DNA of 64,000 nt from Halopseudomonas xiamenensis (GCF_014219065.1 NZ_JACLGO010000002.1:1-64000); one strand, 5' to 3'; shown: positions 34,790 through 44,192, counted from the first letter of the stretch. Numbers and translations: made by a program. Notes: generated from the sequence alone by a model not told the origin.

Positions 34790-35326
34790 TCATGCTTGCT
34801 GTTGCAGATACTGGTCCTTCAACCGCACATAGTTGGCTGCGGTATAGGGAAAGAACTCCCGCTCGCGCTCGCTCAGGGGGCGTATTTCCTTGGCTGGGCT
34901 GCCCATGTACAGGTAGCCGCTGCGCAGGGTCTTGTTGGCCGGCACCAGGCTGCCGGCACCGAGAATCACCTCGTCCTCGATCACCGCCCCGTCCATGACG
35001 ATGCTGCCCATGCCGATCAGGATGCGGCTGCCGACCGTGCAGCCGTGCAGCAGCACCTTGTGGCCGATGGTCACGTCATCACCGATGGTCAGCGGATAGC
35101 CATCCGGGTTGAACGGTCCGGCATGGGTGATGTGCAGCACGCTGCCGTCCTGCACGCTGGTACGCGCGCCGATGCGGATGCGGTGCATGTCGCCACGAAT
35201 CACCGCCGCCGGCCATACCGAACAGTCATCGCCCAGTTGCACATCGCCCAGCACCACGGCGCTGGGGTCCACGAACACGCGCTCGCCCAGTTGTGGCGCC
35301 TTGCCTGCGAATCCACGTATATTCAT
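34790..35326 (-). CDS. gamma-class carbonic anhydrase family protein
   Basis: Left-handed beta-helix protein of 178 aa with hexapeptide repeats (for example VVLGDVQLGDDCSVWPAAVIRGD and VILGAGSLV). It has conserved metal-site histidines in VLHITHAGP and the ATIGHKVLLHG-type segment (TIGHKVLLHGCTVG). Catalysis of CO2 hydration is inferred from the family; some members (YrdA/CaiE type) are inactive. The start is probably the second of two adjacent ATGs (35326), six bases after GGGG; the first is at 35329. Confidence 0.88.
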   Translation of the reverse strand: MNIRGFAGKAPQLGERVFVDPSAVVLGDVQLGDDCSVWPAAVIRGDMHRIRIGARTSVQDGSVLHITHAGPFNPDGYPLTIGDDVTIGHKVLLHGCTVGSRILIGMGSIVMDGAVIEDEVILGAGSLVPANKTLRSGYLYMGSPAKEIRPLSEREREFFPYTAANYVRLKDQYLQQQA

Positions 35327-35463
35327 CATTTGCCCCTTGAATTGCCCGGCTGTCGCCATCATCTATTCGGTATTGTCTCCCCGGCCGCGCCGGGTGCCAA
35401 TGGCCCGCTGGTTCGCTACCATGGGCGCATTGTACGAACCCACGCTATTCAGGAAACCCCGCC

Positions 35464-37503
35464 ATGTCCAATCCGCTGTTGCAAGCCTATGATCTGCCAC
35501 CGTTCAGCCAGATCAAACCGGAACAGGTCAAGCCGGCCATCGAGCAGATCATCGCCGACAGCCGCGCGCAATTGGACAGGCTGCTGGCCAACCCGCCGGC
35601 GCAGTGGAGCTGGGCCACACTGATCGAGCCGCTGGACGAGATGGGAGAGCGCCTGAGCCGCGCCTGGTCGCCGGTCAGCCATCTGAATGCGGTGATGAAC
35701 AGCCCCGAGCTGCGCGACGCCTACAACGGCTGCCTGCCGCTGCTGAGCCAGTTCTCCACCGAGATGGGCCAGAACCAGGCGCTGTATGCAGCCTATCGCC
35801 AACTGGCTGAGAGCGACGGCTTCGCCGAGCTGGACCCGGCGCAGCAGACCATCATCGAACACGCGCTGCGCGACTTCCGCCTGTCCGGTATCGCCCTGCC
35901 TGCTGAACAGCAGAAACGCTACGGCGAACTGCAGATGCGCCTGTCGGAGCTGCAGAGCCGCTTTTCCAACCAGTTGATGGATGCGACCCAGGCCTGGACC
36001 AAGCACATTACCGACCCCGACCAGCTCGATGGCCTGCCCGAATCCGCCCTGGCCCAGGCCAGGCAGGCAGCCGAGGCGCGCGAGCTGGACGGCTGGCTGA
36101 TCACCCTGGAGTTCCCCAGCTACTACGCGGTGATGACCTATGCCAATGACCGCGCCCTGCGCCAAGAGGTCTATACCGCCTACTGCACCCGCGCCTCGGA
36201 CCAGGGGCCGAATGCCGGCGACAACGACAACGGTCCGCTGATCGCCGAGATACTGCAACTGCGTCAGGAGCTGGCCAGCCTGCTGGGCTTCGGTAACTAT
36301 GCCGAGCTGTCGCTGGCTACCAAGATGGCTGACAGCACCGATCAGGTGCTAGGCTTTTTGCGCGACCTGGGTCAGCGCAGCCGGCCGTTTGCCGAGGCCG
36401 ACCTGCAGGCATTGCGCGACTTCGCCGCCAGCCAGGGCTGCGACGACCTGCAGAGCTGGGACACCGGCTACTACGCCGAGCAGCTGCGTCAGCACCGCTA
36501 CGCTATCTCCCAGGAGGAATTGCGCCCCTGGTTCCCGGTGGACCGGGTGCTGCAGGGCATGTTCGATATCGTTGGCCGGCTGTACGGTATCGAGCTGCGC
36601 GAAGTCGCCGAGTTCGATCGCTGGCATGCCGATGCGCGGCTGTTCGAGGTGCTGGAAGGTGGCCAGGTGATCGGCCGCTTCTTCCTCGACCTGTATGCAC
36701 GCAGCCACAAGCGCGGCGGTGCCTGGATGGACGGCGCCCGCGATCGCCGGCGCCTGCCCGGCGGCGAGCTGCAACGCCCGGTGGCCTATCTGGTGTGCAA
36801 TTTCACGCCAGCTGTGGGTAATCAACCGGCGCTGCTGACCCATGACGAGGTCACCACGCTGTTCCACGAGTTCGGCCATGGCCTGCACCACCTGCTGACC
36901 CGGGTCGACTACCCGGCGGCTTCGGGCATCAATGGCGTGGCCTGGGATGCGGTAGAGCTGCCCAGCCAGTTCATGGAGAACTGGTGCTGGGAGCCCGAGG
37001 GCCTGGCGCTGATCTCCGGCCACCACGAAAGCGGCGAGCCGCTGCCCGGCGAACTGCTGGACAAGATGCTGGCGGCGAAGAACTTCCAGTCCGGGCTGGG
37101 CATGTTGCGCCAGATCGAATTCTCGCTGTTCGACTTCGAGCTGCATGCCCAGCCCGGGCGCAGCGCCCGGGAGGTGCTGCTGGCAGTGCGCGAGGAGATA
37201 TCGGTGATGTCACCACCGGCGTTCAACCGCTTCGAGAACGGCTTCGCGCATATCTTCGCCGGGGGCTATGCCGCCGGTTACTACAGCTACAAGTGGGCGG
37301 AAGTGCTGTCGGCCGATGCCTTCTCCCGGTTCGAGGAGGAAGGCATCTTCAACACCGGGACCGGACAGTCGTTCCGCGACAATATCCTGGCCCGCGGTGG
37401 CAGCCGCGAACCCATGGAGCTGTTCGTCGCCTTCCGCGGCCGCGAACCTTCGGTGGACGCGCTGCTGCGTCACAGCGGCCTGAGCGAGGAGCAAGCGGCA
37501 TGA
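35464..37503 (+). CDS. prlC: oligopeptidase A (M3 metallopeptidase)
   Basis: Cytoplasmic zinc endopeptidase of 679 aa that degrades short peptides, including cleaved signal peptides. The zinc motif HEFGH is at 468-472 (TLFHEFGHGLHHLLT), with the third ligand Glu in ENWCWEPEGL about 25 residues later. Full length for PrlC. Its stop codon overlaps the yheV start by four bases (ATGA). Confidence 0.95.
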   Translation: MSNPLLQAYDLPPFSQIKPEQVKPAIEQIIADSRAQLDRLLANPPAQWSWATLIEPLDEMGERLSRAWSPVSHLNAVMNSPELRDAYNGCLPLLSQFSTEMGQNQALYAAYRQLAESDGFAELDPAQQTIIEHALRDFRLSGIALPAEQQKRYGELQMRLSELQSRFSNQLMDATQAWTKHITDPDQLDGLPESALAQARQAAEARELDGWLITLEFPSYYAVMTYANDRALRQEVYTAYCTRASDQGPNAGDNDNGPLIAEILQLRQELASLLGFGNYAELSLATKMADSTDQVLGFLRDLGQRSRPFAEADLQALRDFAASQGCDDLQSWDTGYYAEQLRQHRYAISQEELRPWFPVDRVLQGMFDIVGRLYGIELREVAEFDRWHADARLFEVLEGGQVIGRFFLDLYARSHKRGGAWMDGARDRRRLPGGELQRPVAYLVCNFTPAVGNQPALLTHDEVTTLFHEFGHGLHHLLTRVDYPAASGINGVAWDAVELPSQFMENWCWEPEGLALISGHHESGEPLPGELLDKMLAAKNFQSGLGMLRQIEFSLFDFELHAQPGRSAREVLLAVREEISVMSPPAFNRFENGFAHIFAGGYAAGYYSYKWAEVLSADAFSRFEEEGIFNTGTGQSFRDNILARGGSREPMELFVAFRGREPSVDALLRHSGLSEEQAA

Positions 37504-37775
37504 ACCAGCCGAACGAACCGGTAAAACGCTTCATCGCCGGGGCCGTTTGCCCGGCGTGCAGCAGGATGGACACCATCCGCATGTACCAGCAGGACGGCAT
37601 GTCCCACCGTGAATGCGTGGAATGTGGCTATGCCGACAGCCTGGATGAACGCGGCAATTCAGTGCCGAAGGAAGTGCCGACGCGGGTAACCATACAGCCC
37701 TCGAGCAAACCGGCGGCCACCTCGCATGTGGCGCAGTTCTATCCGAATCCGAAGCTGAAGAAGAAGGACAGCTGA
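37500..37775 (+). CDS. yheV: YheV family putative zinc ribbon protein
   Basis: Small protein of 91 aa with two CxxC zinc-ribbon pairs (CPAC at about 18-21 and CVEC at about 40-43), then a flexible basic tail ending KKKDS. YheV (DUF2387) is commonly found right after prlC, as here. The start is the ATG at 37500 inside the prlC stop; the frame is open much further upstream but that is a shadow of prlC. Function unknown. Confidence 0.93.
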   Translation: MNQPNEPVKRFIAGAVCPACSRMDTIRMYQQDGMSHRECVECGYADSLDERGNSVPKEVPTRVTIQPSSKPAATSHVAQFYPNPKLKKKDS

Positions 37776-37820
37776 GTTTTCCGGCAGGCCCGCTATCGCG
37801 CCGGGGCGGCACGAAGCCGC

Positions 37821-37912
37821 CGTCATTGCGAGCCCGCAGGGCGCGGCAATCCATGGGTGCCGGCGACTCCGTGCCTGTGGATTGCTTCACCGCATTGCGG
37901 TTCGCAATGACC
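37821..37912. repeat. inverted repeat of the GTCATTGCGAG...GCAATCCA type
   Basis: The left arm CGTCATTGCGAG...GGCAATCCA (37821-37853) and right arm TGGATTGCTTC...CGCAATGACC (37878-37912) face each other over about 24 bases. The ends (GTCAT and ATCCA/TGGAT) resemble the 34-base repeat at 20834-20928, so the two may be related families. Dispersed repeats of this type are common in many Proteobacteria. Confidence 0.7.
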
Positions 37913-37937
37913 GGGAGAGAGATGGCCCCGACAGGCG

Positions 37938-38582
37938 CTAGAGATTATCCCGCCAGGTCAGTCCCAGGCCCAGTTCCTCGGCCATGTTCGGCCAGCGCCG
38001 CCACATCTCATGCCGGTCCTGCTCACCAACACCCGCCTTGTACGCCAGAAAGGCCGGACTGTTGAATACTTCCTCCGGCAACAGCCCCGCCACCGCCTCG
38101 TATACTGCCGCATCCAGCTGATTGGCATATTCCTCACCGAGCAGGTCGTGCACGATCAGGTTGGCCCGGGTATTGTTCATCGGGATCAGCGACTCGCCGC
38201 CATGGGCAACATAGCGGTCATTCACCTCCTCCACCAGGCGATGGGCCAGGTAGGCCTCGTCGAGCAGCAACAGCAGTCCGTTCTGGCTCTCGGCCACCTC
38301 CGGCGGCCGCAGGAAGAACTCCTCGGCCACCTTCAATACCGGTATCAGCTGCGCCCGCAGCTTGGCGTGATTGGCCACCGATTGCGCCGCCTCCAGCATG
38401 TCCGGCACCCGCTCGACATAGGCTTGGATAAAATTGAACAGCGTGGTGGCGGCATCATCGCGCGTGCGGATGGTGCGGTGCAGTTGCGGCAGCTTGCGTG
38501 CCAGCCAGCTGCGCAGTTCCTCATCATTGTTTTCATTTTCACGCGCGGTCCTGACACGCTCGCGTAACTCGGCAATCTTCAT
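37938..38582 (-). CDS. conserved hypothetical protein
   Basis: Not recognised. The 214-aa protein is soluble and almost wholly helical, charged at the N-terminus (KIAELRERVRTARENENNDEELRSWL), with LLLLLDEAYLAHRLVEEVNDRYV in the middle and a Trp-rich tail. No motif of an enzyme or DNA-binding domain. The start chosen is the ATG at 38582, which has GGAG five bases upstream. Monocistronic; no function can be given. Confidence 0.8.
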   Translation of the reverse strand: MKIAELRERVRTARENENNDEELRSWLARKLPQLHRTIRTRDDAATTLFNFIQAYVERVPDMLEAAQSVANHAKLRAQLIPVLKVAEEFFLRPPEVAESQNGLLLLLDEAYLAHRLVEEVNDRYVAHGGESLIPMNNTRANLIVHDLLGEEYANQLDAAVYEAVAGLLPEEVFNSPAFLAYKAGVGEQDRHEMWRRWPNMAEELGLGLTWRDNL

Positions 38583-38911
38583 AGGCACTCCGGTGATGGC
38601 GAGTCAGGCGGCTCGCCGGTAAGGCATCGTTATTTGGCTGGAAGTGAAGCTAGCAGAGGGCCTGCATATCGTCAAAGTGACTCGACGACGAGCCGAATGC
38701 AGGATTCGCCAAGCGGGGTCCGGCTTCGCGGCAGGCTCGGGCCGAGAGCCAATTTCTTACATATTCGCGGCATTCTCCCCTTGACAATTTAATGAAAAAT
38801 TAGACTCAAGAGGATTGCCATGATCGCCTTCAGGTCTATACTCGGTTCAGTCTGGTGCAGCTTCGCAGGCGCACCTGCGGTGATAAAAACAATAAATAAG
38901 GGGAAACCGGG
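38583..38911. other. upstream region of the cox operon
   Basis: No gene. Contains the likely coxB promoter and an AT-rich patch around 38780-38810 that includes a TTGACA. The part at 38690-38750 has GC-rich hairpin-like words without clear function. Confidence 0.5.
38815..38842 (+). promoter_or_regulatory. likely sigma-70 promoter of coxB
   Basis: TTGCCA (38815-38820) and TATACT (38837-38842) are 16 bases apart, each one mismatch from consensus. The start of coxB is 70 bases downstream with AAGGGG ahead of it. Confidence 0.6.
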
Positions 38912-40036
38912 ATGTTGCGACATGCACACACCTGGCTGGGTGGCCTGTTTCTGACTGCACTCGGCGGGAATGCCAGCGCGAGCTGGACAGTTAACATGAG
39001 TCCGGGGGCAACGGAAGTCAGCCGTTCGGTCTTCGATCTGCACATGACCATCTTCTGGATCTCGGTGGTCATCGGCGCGATTGTCTTCGCCGTGATGTTC
39101 TGGTCGATGTTCATGCATCGCCGCTCCCGGGGGGCGGTGGCGGCCAAGTTCCATGAAAACCTCACCGTCGAGATCCTGTGGACGGTCATTCCCCTGCTGA
39201 TCCTGATCGGCATGGCGATACCGGCGACCAAGACGCTGATCGAGATCTACGACACCGAGGATGCCGACCTCGACATCATGGTCACCGGCTACCAGTGGCG
39301 CTGGCAGTACAACTACCTGGGCGAAGACGTCAGCTTCATGAGTAACCTGGCGACCCCGCGCGAGCAGATCGCCAACCAGGCCGCCAAGGGCGAGCACTAC
39401 CTGCTCGAGGTAGACGAGCCGATGGTGGTGCCCACGGGACAGAAGATCCGCCTGCTGATCACTGCGGCCGATGTCATCCACTCCTGGTGGGTGCCGGCGC
39501 TGGCGGTGAAGAAGGACGCCATCCCCGGCTTCGTCAACGAATCCTGGACCCGCATCGACGAACCCGGCATCTACCGTGGCCAGTGCACCGAGCTGTGCGG
39601 CCGCGACCATGCCTTCATGCCGATCGTGGTGGACGCCCGCACGCCCGAGGACTTCGCCACCTGGCTGGCCGAGAAGAAGGCCGCGGCCGCCGCCGAGGCC
39701 GAACTGACCAGCAAGGAATGGACCCTGGAGGAGCTGATGGAGCGCGGCCAGCGCGTCTACACCAGTACCTGCGTGGCCTGCCACCAGGCCAACGGCGAGG
39801 GCCTGCCGCCGATGTTCCCGGCGCTCAAGGGCAGTGACATGGTGCTCAACGACGTGGCCGCGCACATCAACGTGGTGGTCAATGGCGTGCCGGGCACATC
39901 GATGGCCGCCTTCGGCCGGCAGCTGTCGGAAGTGGATATCGCCGCCGTCATCACCTATGAGCGCAACGCCTGGGGCAACGACACCGGCGAGGTGGTCGCG
40001 CCCATCGATATCCTCAACTTCAAGAACGGCCAATAA
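38912..40036 (+). CDS. coxB: cytochrome c oxidase subunit II with fused cytochrome c domain
   Basis: Receives electrons for the aa3/caa3 terminal oxidase. The 374-aa protein has a signal peptide (ends about ASA), two membrane helices (about 45-68, 86-108) and a CuA domain with His190, Cys225, Cys229, His233 and Met236. A C-terminal class I cytochrome c domain binds heme at Cys287, Cys290 and His291 (CVACH). The fused cytochrome marks it as a caa3-type subunit II. First gene of the cox operon. Confidence 0.96.
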   Translation: MLRHAHTWLGGLFLTALGGNASASWTVNMSPGATEVSRSVFDLHMTIFWISVVIGAIVFAVMFWSMFMHRRSRGAVAAKFHENLTVEILWTVIPLLILIGMAIPATKTLIEIYDTEDADLDIMVTGYQWRWQYNYLGEDVSFMSNLATPREQIANQAAKGEHYLLEVDEPMVVPTGQKIRLLITAADVIHSWWVPALAVKKDAIPGFVNESWTRIDEPGIYRGQCTELCGRDHAFMPIVVDARTPEDFATWLAEKKAAAAAEAELTSKEWTLEELMERGQRVYTSTCVACHQANGEGLPPMFPALKGSDMVLNDVAAHINVVVNGVPGTSMAAFGRQLSEVDIAAVITYERNAWGNDTGEVVAPIDILNFKNGQ

Positions 40037-40047
40037 GGAGACCTGTC

Positions 40048-41631
40048 ATGAGCGCAGTGATCGACAATCATCACGCCGACCATGCCCACGGTCCGGCCAA
40101 GGGCTTGATGCGTTGGGTACTGACCACCAACCACAAGGACATCGGCTCGATGTACCTGTGGTTCAGTTTCGCCATGTTCCTGCTCGGCGGCACCATGGCG
40201 ATGGTCATCCGCGCCGAGCTGTTCCAGCCCGGCCTGCAGTTGGTGCAGCCGGAACTGTTCAACCAGATGACCACCATGCACGGCCTGATCATGGTGTTCG
40301 GCGCGGTGATGCCGGCCTTCGTCGGGCTGGCCAACTGGATGGTGCCGCTGATGATAGGCGCGCCGGACATGGCCCTGCCACGGATGAACAACTTCAGCTT
40401 CTGGCTGCTGCCGGCGGCCTTCGGCCTGCTGGTTTCTACCCTGTTCATGGAGGGGGGCGGTCCCAACTTCGGCTGGACCTTCTACGCCCCGCTGTCCACC
40501 ACCTACGGGCCGGAAAGCACCACCTTCTTCATCTTCGCCATCCACCTGGCCGGTATCAGTTCGATCATGGGGGCGATCAACATCATCGCCACCATCCTCA
40601 ACATGCGTGCCCCGGGCATGACCCTGATGAAGATGCCGATGTTCGTCTGGACCTGGCTGATCACCGCCTTCCTGCTGATCGCGGTGATGCCGGTGCTGGC
40701 CGGGGTGGTGACCATGATGCTGATGGATATCCACTTCGGCACCAGCTTCTTCAATGCCGCCGGCGGTGGTGACCCAGTGCTGTTCCAGCATGTGTTCTGG
40801 TTCTTCGGCCACCCCGAGGTGTACATCATGATCCTGCCGGCCTTCGGCGCGGTGAGCATGATCATCCCCGCATTCGCCCGCAAACCGCTGTTCGGCTATA
40901 CCTCCATGGTCTACGCCACCGGCGCCATCGCCTTCCTGTCCTTCGCGGTATGGGCGCACCACATGTTCACCGTCGGCATCCCGCTGACCGGCGAGCTGTT
41001 CTTCATGTACGCCACCATGCTGATCGCCGTGCCCACCGGGGTGAAGGTGTTCAACTGGGCGACCACCATGTTCCGCGGCTCGCTGAGTTTCGAGGCGCCC
41101 ATGCTGTTCGCCGTGGCCTTCGTCATCCTGTTCACCATCGGCGGCTTCTCCGGGCTGATGCTGGCCATCGCCCCGGCGGACTTCCAGTACCACGACACCT
41201 ACTTCGTGGTGGCGCACTTCCACTATGTACTGGTGCCGGGGGCGATCTTCGGTATCTTCGCCTCGGCCTACTACTGGTTGCCGAAGTGGACCGGCCACAT
41301 GTATGACGAGGTGCTGGCCAAGACGCATTTCTGGATGTCCTTCATCGGCATGAACCTGGCCTTCTTCCCCATGCACTTCGTTGGCCTGGCTGGCATGCCG
41401 CGGCGGATTCCCGACTACAACATGATGTTCGCCAACTTCAACATGGTGTCATCGGTCGGTGCCTTCATGTTCGGCGCTACCCAGTTGCTGTTCCTGTTCA
41501 TCGTCATCAAGTGCATTCGCGGCGGCAAGTCGGCTCCGGCCAAGCCGTGGGATGGTGCAGAGGGTCTGGAGTGGACGGTACCGTCACCGGCGCCCTACCA
41601 CACCTTCACCACACCGCCAGAAGTGAAATAA
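40048..41631 (+). CDS. coxA: cytochrome c oxidase subunit I
   Basis: Catalytic subunit of the oxygen-reducing, proton-pumping oxidase, 527 aa with 12 membrane spans. Low-spin heme a ligands are His78 and His392. The CuB ligands are His255, His304 and His305, with Tyr259 in the HPEVY cross-link motif. His390 binds heme a3. AAGGAG lies seven bases before the ATG. Co-transcribed with coxB (gap 11 bases). Confidence 0.97.
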   Translation: MSAVIDNHHADHAHGPAKGLMRWVLTTNHKDIGSMYLWFSFAMFLLGGTMAMVIRAELFQPGLQLVQPELFNQMTTMHGLIMVFGAVMPAFVGLANWMVPLMIGAPDMALPRMNNFSFWLLPAAFGLLVSTLFMEGGGPNFGWTFYAPLSTTYGPESTTFFIFAIHLAGISSIMGAINIIATILNMRAPGMTLMKMPMFVWTWLITAFLLIAVMPVLAGVVTMMLMDIHFGTSFFNAAGGGDPVLFQHVFWFFGHPEVYIMILPAFGAVSMIIPAFARKPLFGYTSMVYATGAIAFLSFAVWAHHMFTVGIPLTGELFFMYATMLIAVPTGVKVFNWATTMFRGSLSFEAPMLFAVAFVILFTIGGFSGLMLAIAPADFQYHDTYFVVAHFHYVLVPGAIFGIFASAYYWLPKWTGHMYDEVLAKTHFWMSFIGMNLAFFPMHFVGLAGMPRRIPDYNMMFANFNMVSSVGAFMFGATQLLFLFIVIKCIRGGKSAPAKPWDGAEGLEWTVPSPAPYHTFTTPPEVK

Positions 41632-41649
41632 CAGAGACGGGAGGTTGCC

Positions 41650-42219
41650 ATGAGTGAAGAAGGTCTGAGCACCGCGAGTCTGATCAAGCGCCTGCTGCTG
41701 CTGGTGGTCGGCATGTTCGCCTTCGGCTTCTTGCTGGTACCCATCTACGACGTGATGTGCCAGGCCTTCGGTATCAATGGCAAGACCGCCGGCTCGGCCT
41801 GGCAGGGCCAGGAGCAGGCGGTGGACATGCAGCGTGAGGTGCGCGTGCAGTTCGTCTCCAATAATGCCGAGGGTATGCGCTGGTCGTTCGGCCCGGAAGA
41901 TAACGAGATCGTGCTGCACCCCGGGGAAACCCGCAGCATGAACTTCCTTGCCCACAATCCGACCGACCGGGTCATGGTGGCCCAGGCCATCCCCAGCGTG
42001 GCACCGTCACGGGCGGCGGCATTCTTCCACAAGACCGAGTGCTTCTGCTTCACCCAGCAGGTGCTGCAGCCGGGGGAAAGCGTGGAGATGCCGGTGCGTT
42101 TCATCGTCGATCCGGCTCTGCCCACTGACGTTCGCCGCCTGACCCTGGCCTATACCCTGTTCGATGTCACCGAACGCATGGCACCCAGCCTCGACCTGGC
42201 CGCTGTGCACCGTAACTGA
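41650..42219 (+). CDS. ctaG: cytochrome c oxidase assembly protein CtaG/Cox11
   Basis: Delivers copper to the CuB site of subunit I. The 189-aa protein has one N-terminal membrane helix (about 15-35) and a periplasmic Ig-like domain with the copper-binding CFCF motif (KTECFCFTQQ, about 121-130). The ATG at 41650 follows GGAGG. Lies 18 bases after coxA, as in most proteobacterial cox operons. Confidence 0.95.
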   Translation: MSEEGLSTASLIKRLLLLVVGMFAFGFLLVPIYDVMCQAFGINGKTAGSAWQGQEQAVDMQREVRVQFVSNNAEGMRWSFGPEDNEIVLHPGETRSMNFLAHNPTDRVMVAQAIPSVAPSRAAAFFHKTECFCFTQQVLQPGESVEMPVRFIVDPALPTDVRRLTLAYTLFDVTERMAPSLDLAAVHRN

Positions 42220-42247
42220 TTCAGGCTGCCGATAAGGAGAACAACAG

Positions 42248-43144
42248 ATGGCAAGTCATGAAAAACACGAGCTGTACTACGTACCCGCGCAGAGCAAATG
42301 GCCGATCGTCGGCTCCATCGGCCTGCTGGTCTCGGTATTCGGTGCCGGTACGCTGATGAATGGCCTGAGCAGCGGCTCAGGCGCCTCGCCGGGCCAGTAC
42401 ATTCTCTACGCCGGCCTGCTGATCCTCGTCTGGATGTTCTTCGGCTGGTTCGGCAACGTCATCCGCGAGAGCCGCCAGGGCCTGTACAGCCCGCAGATGG
42501 ACCGCTCGTTCCGTATGGGCATGACCTGGTTCATCTTCTCTGAGGTGATGTTCTTCGCCGCCTTCTTCGGCGCGCTGTTCTATGTGCGTATCCTCGCCGG
42601 TCCCTGGCTGGACGGGGTCGGTGAAAAGGGCTCGAGCAGCATGCTCTGGCCGGAATTCAACTTCTCCTGGCCGCTGGTCAACAACCCCGACCCCGGCGCC
42701 TTCCCCGGCCCGCAGGAGACCATCAGCCCCTGGCAATTACCGCTGATCAACACCCTGCTGCTGGTCACATCCAGCGTCACCCTGACCCTGGCCCACCATG
42801 CCCTGCGCGCCAGCAAGCGTAAGGCCCTGAAGAACTGGCTGCTGCTCACCGTGGTACTGGGGGTGATCTTCCTCGGTCTGCAGTTGGCCGAATACGTGCA
42901 TGCCTACAACGACCTGGGGCTGACCCTGCGTTCCGGCATCTACGGCTCGACCTTCTTCATGCTCACCGGTTTCCACGGCTTCCACGTGACCATGGGCGCG
43001 ATCATTCTCACGGTCATGCTGATCCGCGTGCACAAGGGACACTTCACCCCGGACAATCACTTCGGCTTCGAGGCCGCCGCCTGGTACTGGCACTTCGTCG
43101 ACGTGGTCTGGGTGGCGCTGTTCATCTTCGTCTACGTGCTGTGA
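42248..43144 (+). CDS. coxC: cytochrome c oxidase subunit III
   Basis: Integral membrane subunit of 298 aa with seven predicted membrane spans. Family features are RMGMTWFIFSEVMFFAAFFGALFYV (about 90-115) with the conserved Glu, LTGFHGFHVTMGAI, and the C-terminal WYWHFVDVVWVALF. It contains a 40-residue loop (about 120-160) before span 4, common in Pseudomonas. AAGGAG is ahead of the ATG. Confidence 0.96.
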   Translation: MASHEKHELYYVPAQSKWPIVGSIGLLVSVFGAGTLMNGLSSGSGASPGQYILYAGLLILVWMFFGWFGNVIRESRQGLYSPQMDRSFRMGMTWFIFSEVMFFAAFFGALFYVRILAGPWLDGVGEKGSSSMLWPEFNFSWPLVNNPDPGAFPGPQETISPWQLPLINTLLLVTSSVTLTLAHHALRASKRKALKNWLLLTVVLGVIFLGLQLAEYVHAYNDLGLTLRSGIYGSTFFMLTGFHGFHVTMGAIILTVMLIRVHKGHFTPDNHFGFEAAAWYWHFVDVVWVALFIFVYVL

Positions 43145-43150
43145 GCCGAA

Positions 43151-43177
43151 GCGCCGTGGTCAGTGCAGCCACGGCGC
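43151..43177. terminator. hairpin after coxC and at the end of the DUF2909 gene
   Basis: Nine-bp perfect stem GCGCCGTGG / CCACGGCGC with a 9-base loop lies between the coxC stop and the convergent DUF2909 stop. Without a T-run it may be a weak bidirectional terminator or transcript-end protector. Confidence 0.45.
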
Positions 43178-43369
43178 ACCCCATTGCAACTGCCCGGACC
43201 ACAGGCCCCAGGCGATCAGCAGCACCACCAGCACGGTCAGGCTGATACGTATGCTCAGGGCGTTGAACAGACGCCCACCGGAGCTGGCGTCACGCAGGAA
43301 CAGGGCGCCACTGAACAGACTGACAACGATGGCGGCGAGCAGCAGTACGATGATGACTTTCAACCACAT
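43160..43369 (-). CDS. DUF2909 twin-transmembrane protein
   Basis: The 69-aa protein has two membrane helices (WLKVIIVLLLAAIVVSLFSGALFL and ISLTVLVVLLIAWGLWS), typical of DUF2909 proteins that sit in cox loci. It is on the opposite strand between coxC and the SURF1 gene, so it converges on coxC. Start ATG 43369; an upstream frame opening at 43504 overlaps the SURF1 gene and is not supported. Role in oxidase assembly is likely but unproven. Confidence 0.85.
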   Translation of the reverse strand: MWLKVIIVLLLAAIVVSLFSGALFLRDASSGGRLFNALSIRISLTVLVVLLIAWGLWSGQLQWGAPWLH

Positions 43370-43430
43370 AAGCGATGGTCCATGTTCAATAGAATGTCCT
43401 GCAGTATAGACCTGGCCCGGAAACCGGCAC

Positions 43431-44192
43431 ATGCCCGATGGACTGACTGAGCCCATGCCACGGCAGCAGCGCTTCGCGCCCGGCTGGCCGCTGTGGCTGT
43501 TCACCCTGGCGTTGCTGCCAGGGCTGATCGGCCTGGGCTTCTGGCAGCTGGACCGTGCCGAGCAGAAACGCCAGCTGCAGGCCCTGATCGATCAACACCA
43601 GCACCAGCCGGCCGTGCCCCTGAGCGCCGTGGAGCCGTCGGCCGATATGGCCTGGCAACCCCTGTTGCTCACCGGCCGACTGGATGCCCGCCACATCTGG
43701 CTGCTGGATAACCGCACCCGCGACGGCCAGGCCGGTGTCGAGGTGCTGCAGGTATTCCATGACAGCGCCAGCGGGCGACAGCTGCTGGTCAATCGCGGCT
43801 GGCTGCGCTGGCCGGATCGTCGGCAACTGCCGGCGGTACCTACACCCGAGGGCAGTATGCAACTGCAGGTCGAAGTGCTGCCCGAGGCAAGCAGCGGCTT
43901 CACCCTGGACAGCCCGCCAGGCAGCGGCTGGCCGAAGCTGGTCGCCGCCATCGACCTGCCCGCCTTCGCCGAACAGGCCGGCGTGACGCTACAACCTTGG
44001 CTGGCGCGGCTGCGCCCGGGCAGCCAGGGCGCACTGCGCCTCGACTGGCCGCCGCTGCCAATGAGCGCCAGCAAGCATACCGGCTACGCCGTGCAATGGT
44101 TCGCCCTGGCAGCCGCCCTGCTGATACTGTTTATCTGGGCCGGCCTGCGGCCCGACACCCGGGGGAATAACGAGCATGATGAGCATGACTGA
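43431..44192 (+). CDS. SURF1 family cytochrome oxidase assembly protein
   Basis: The 253-aa protein has two membrane helices near its ends (about 18-35 and 220-238) with a periplasmic domain between. SURF1 features include the N-terminal PGLIGLGFWQLDRAEQKRQL and the SASKHTGYAVQWFALA ahead of the last helix. It helps insert heme A into subunit I. Its 3' end overlaps the next gene by 17 bases. Confidence 0.92.
   Translation: MPDGLTEPMPRQQRFAPGWPLWLFTLALLPGLIGLGFWQLDRAEQKRQLQALIDQHQHQPAVPLSAVEPSADMAWQPLLLTGRLDARHIWLLDNRTRDGQAGVEVLQVFHDSASGRQLLVNRGWLRWPDRRQLPAVPTPEGSMQLQVEVLPEASSGFTLDSPPGSGWPKLVAAIDLPAFAEQAGVTLQPWLARLRPGSQGALRLDWPPLPMSASKHTGYAVQWFALAAALLILFIWAGLRPDTRGNNEHDEHD

Noticed and set aside
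36984-37499. Upstream extension of yheV within prlC
   Set aside because: The zinc-ribbon protein begins at 37500. The part before is out of frame inside prlC.
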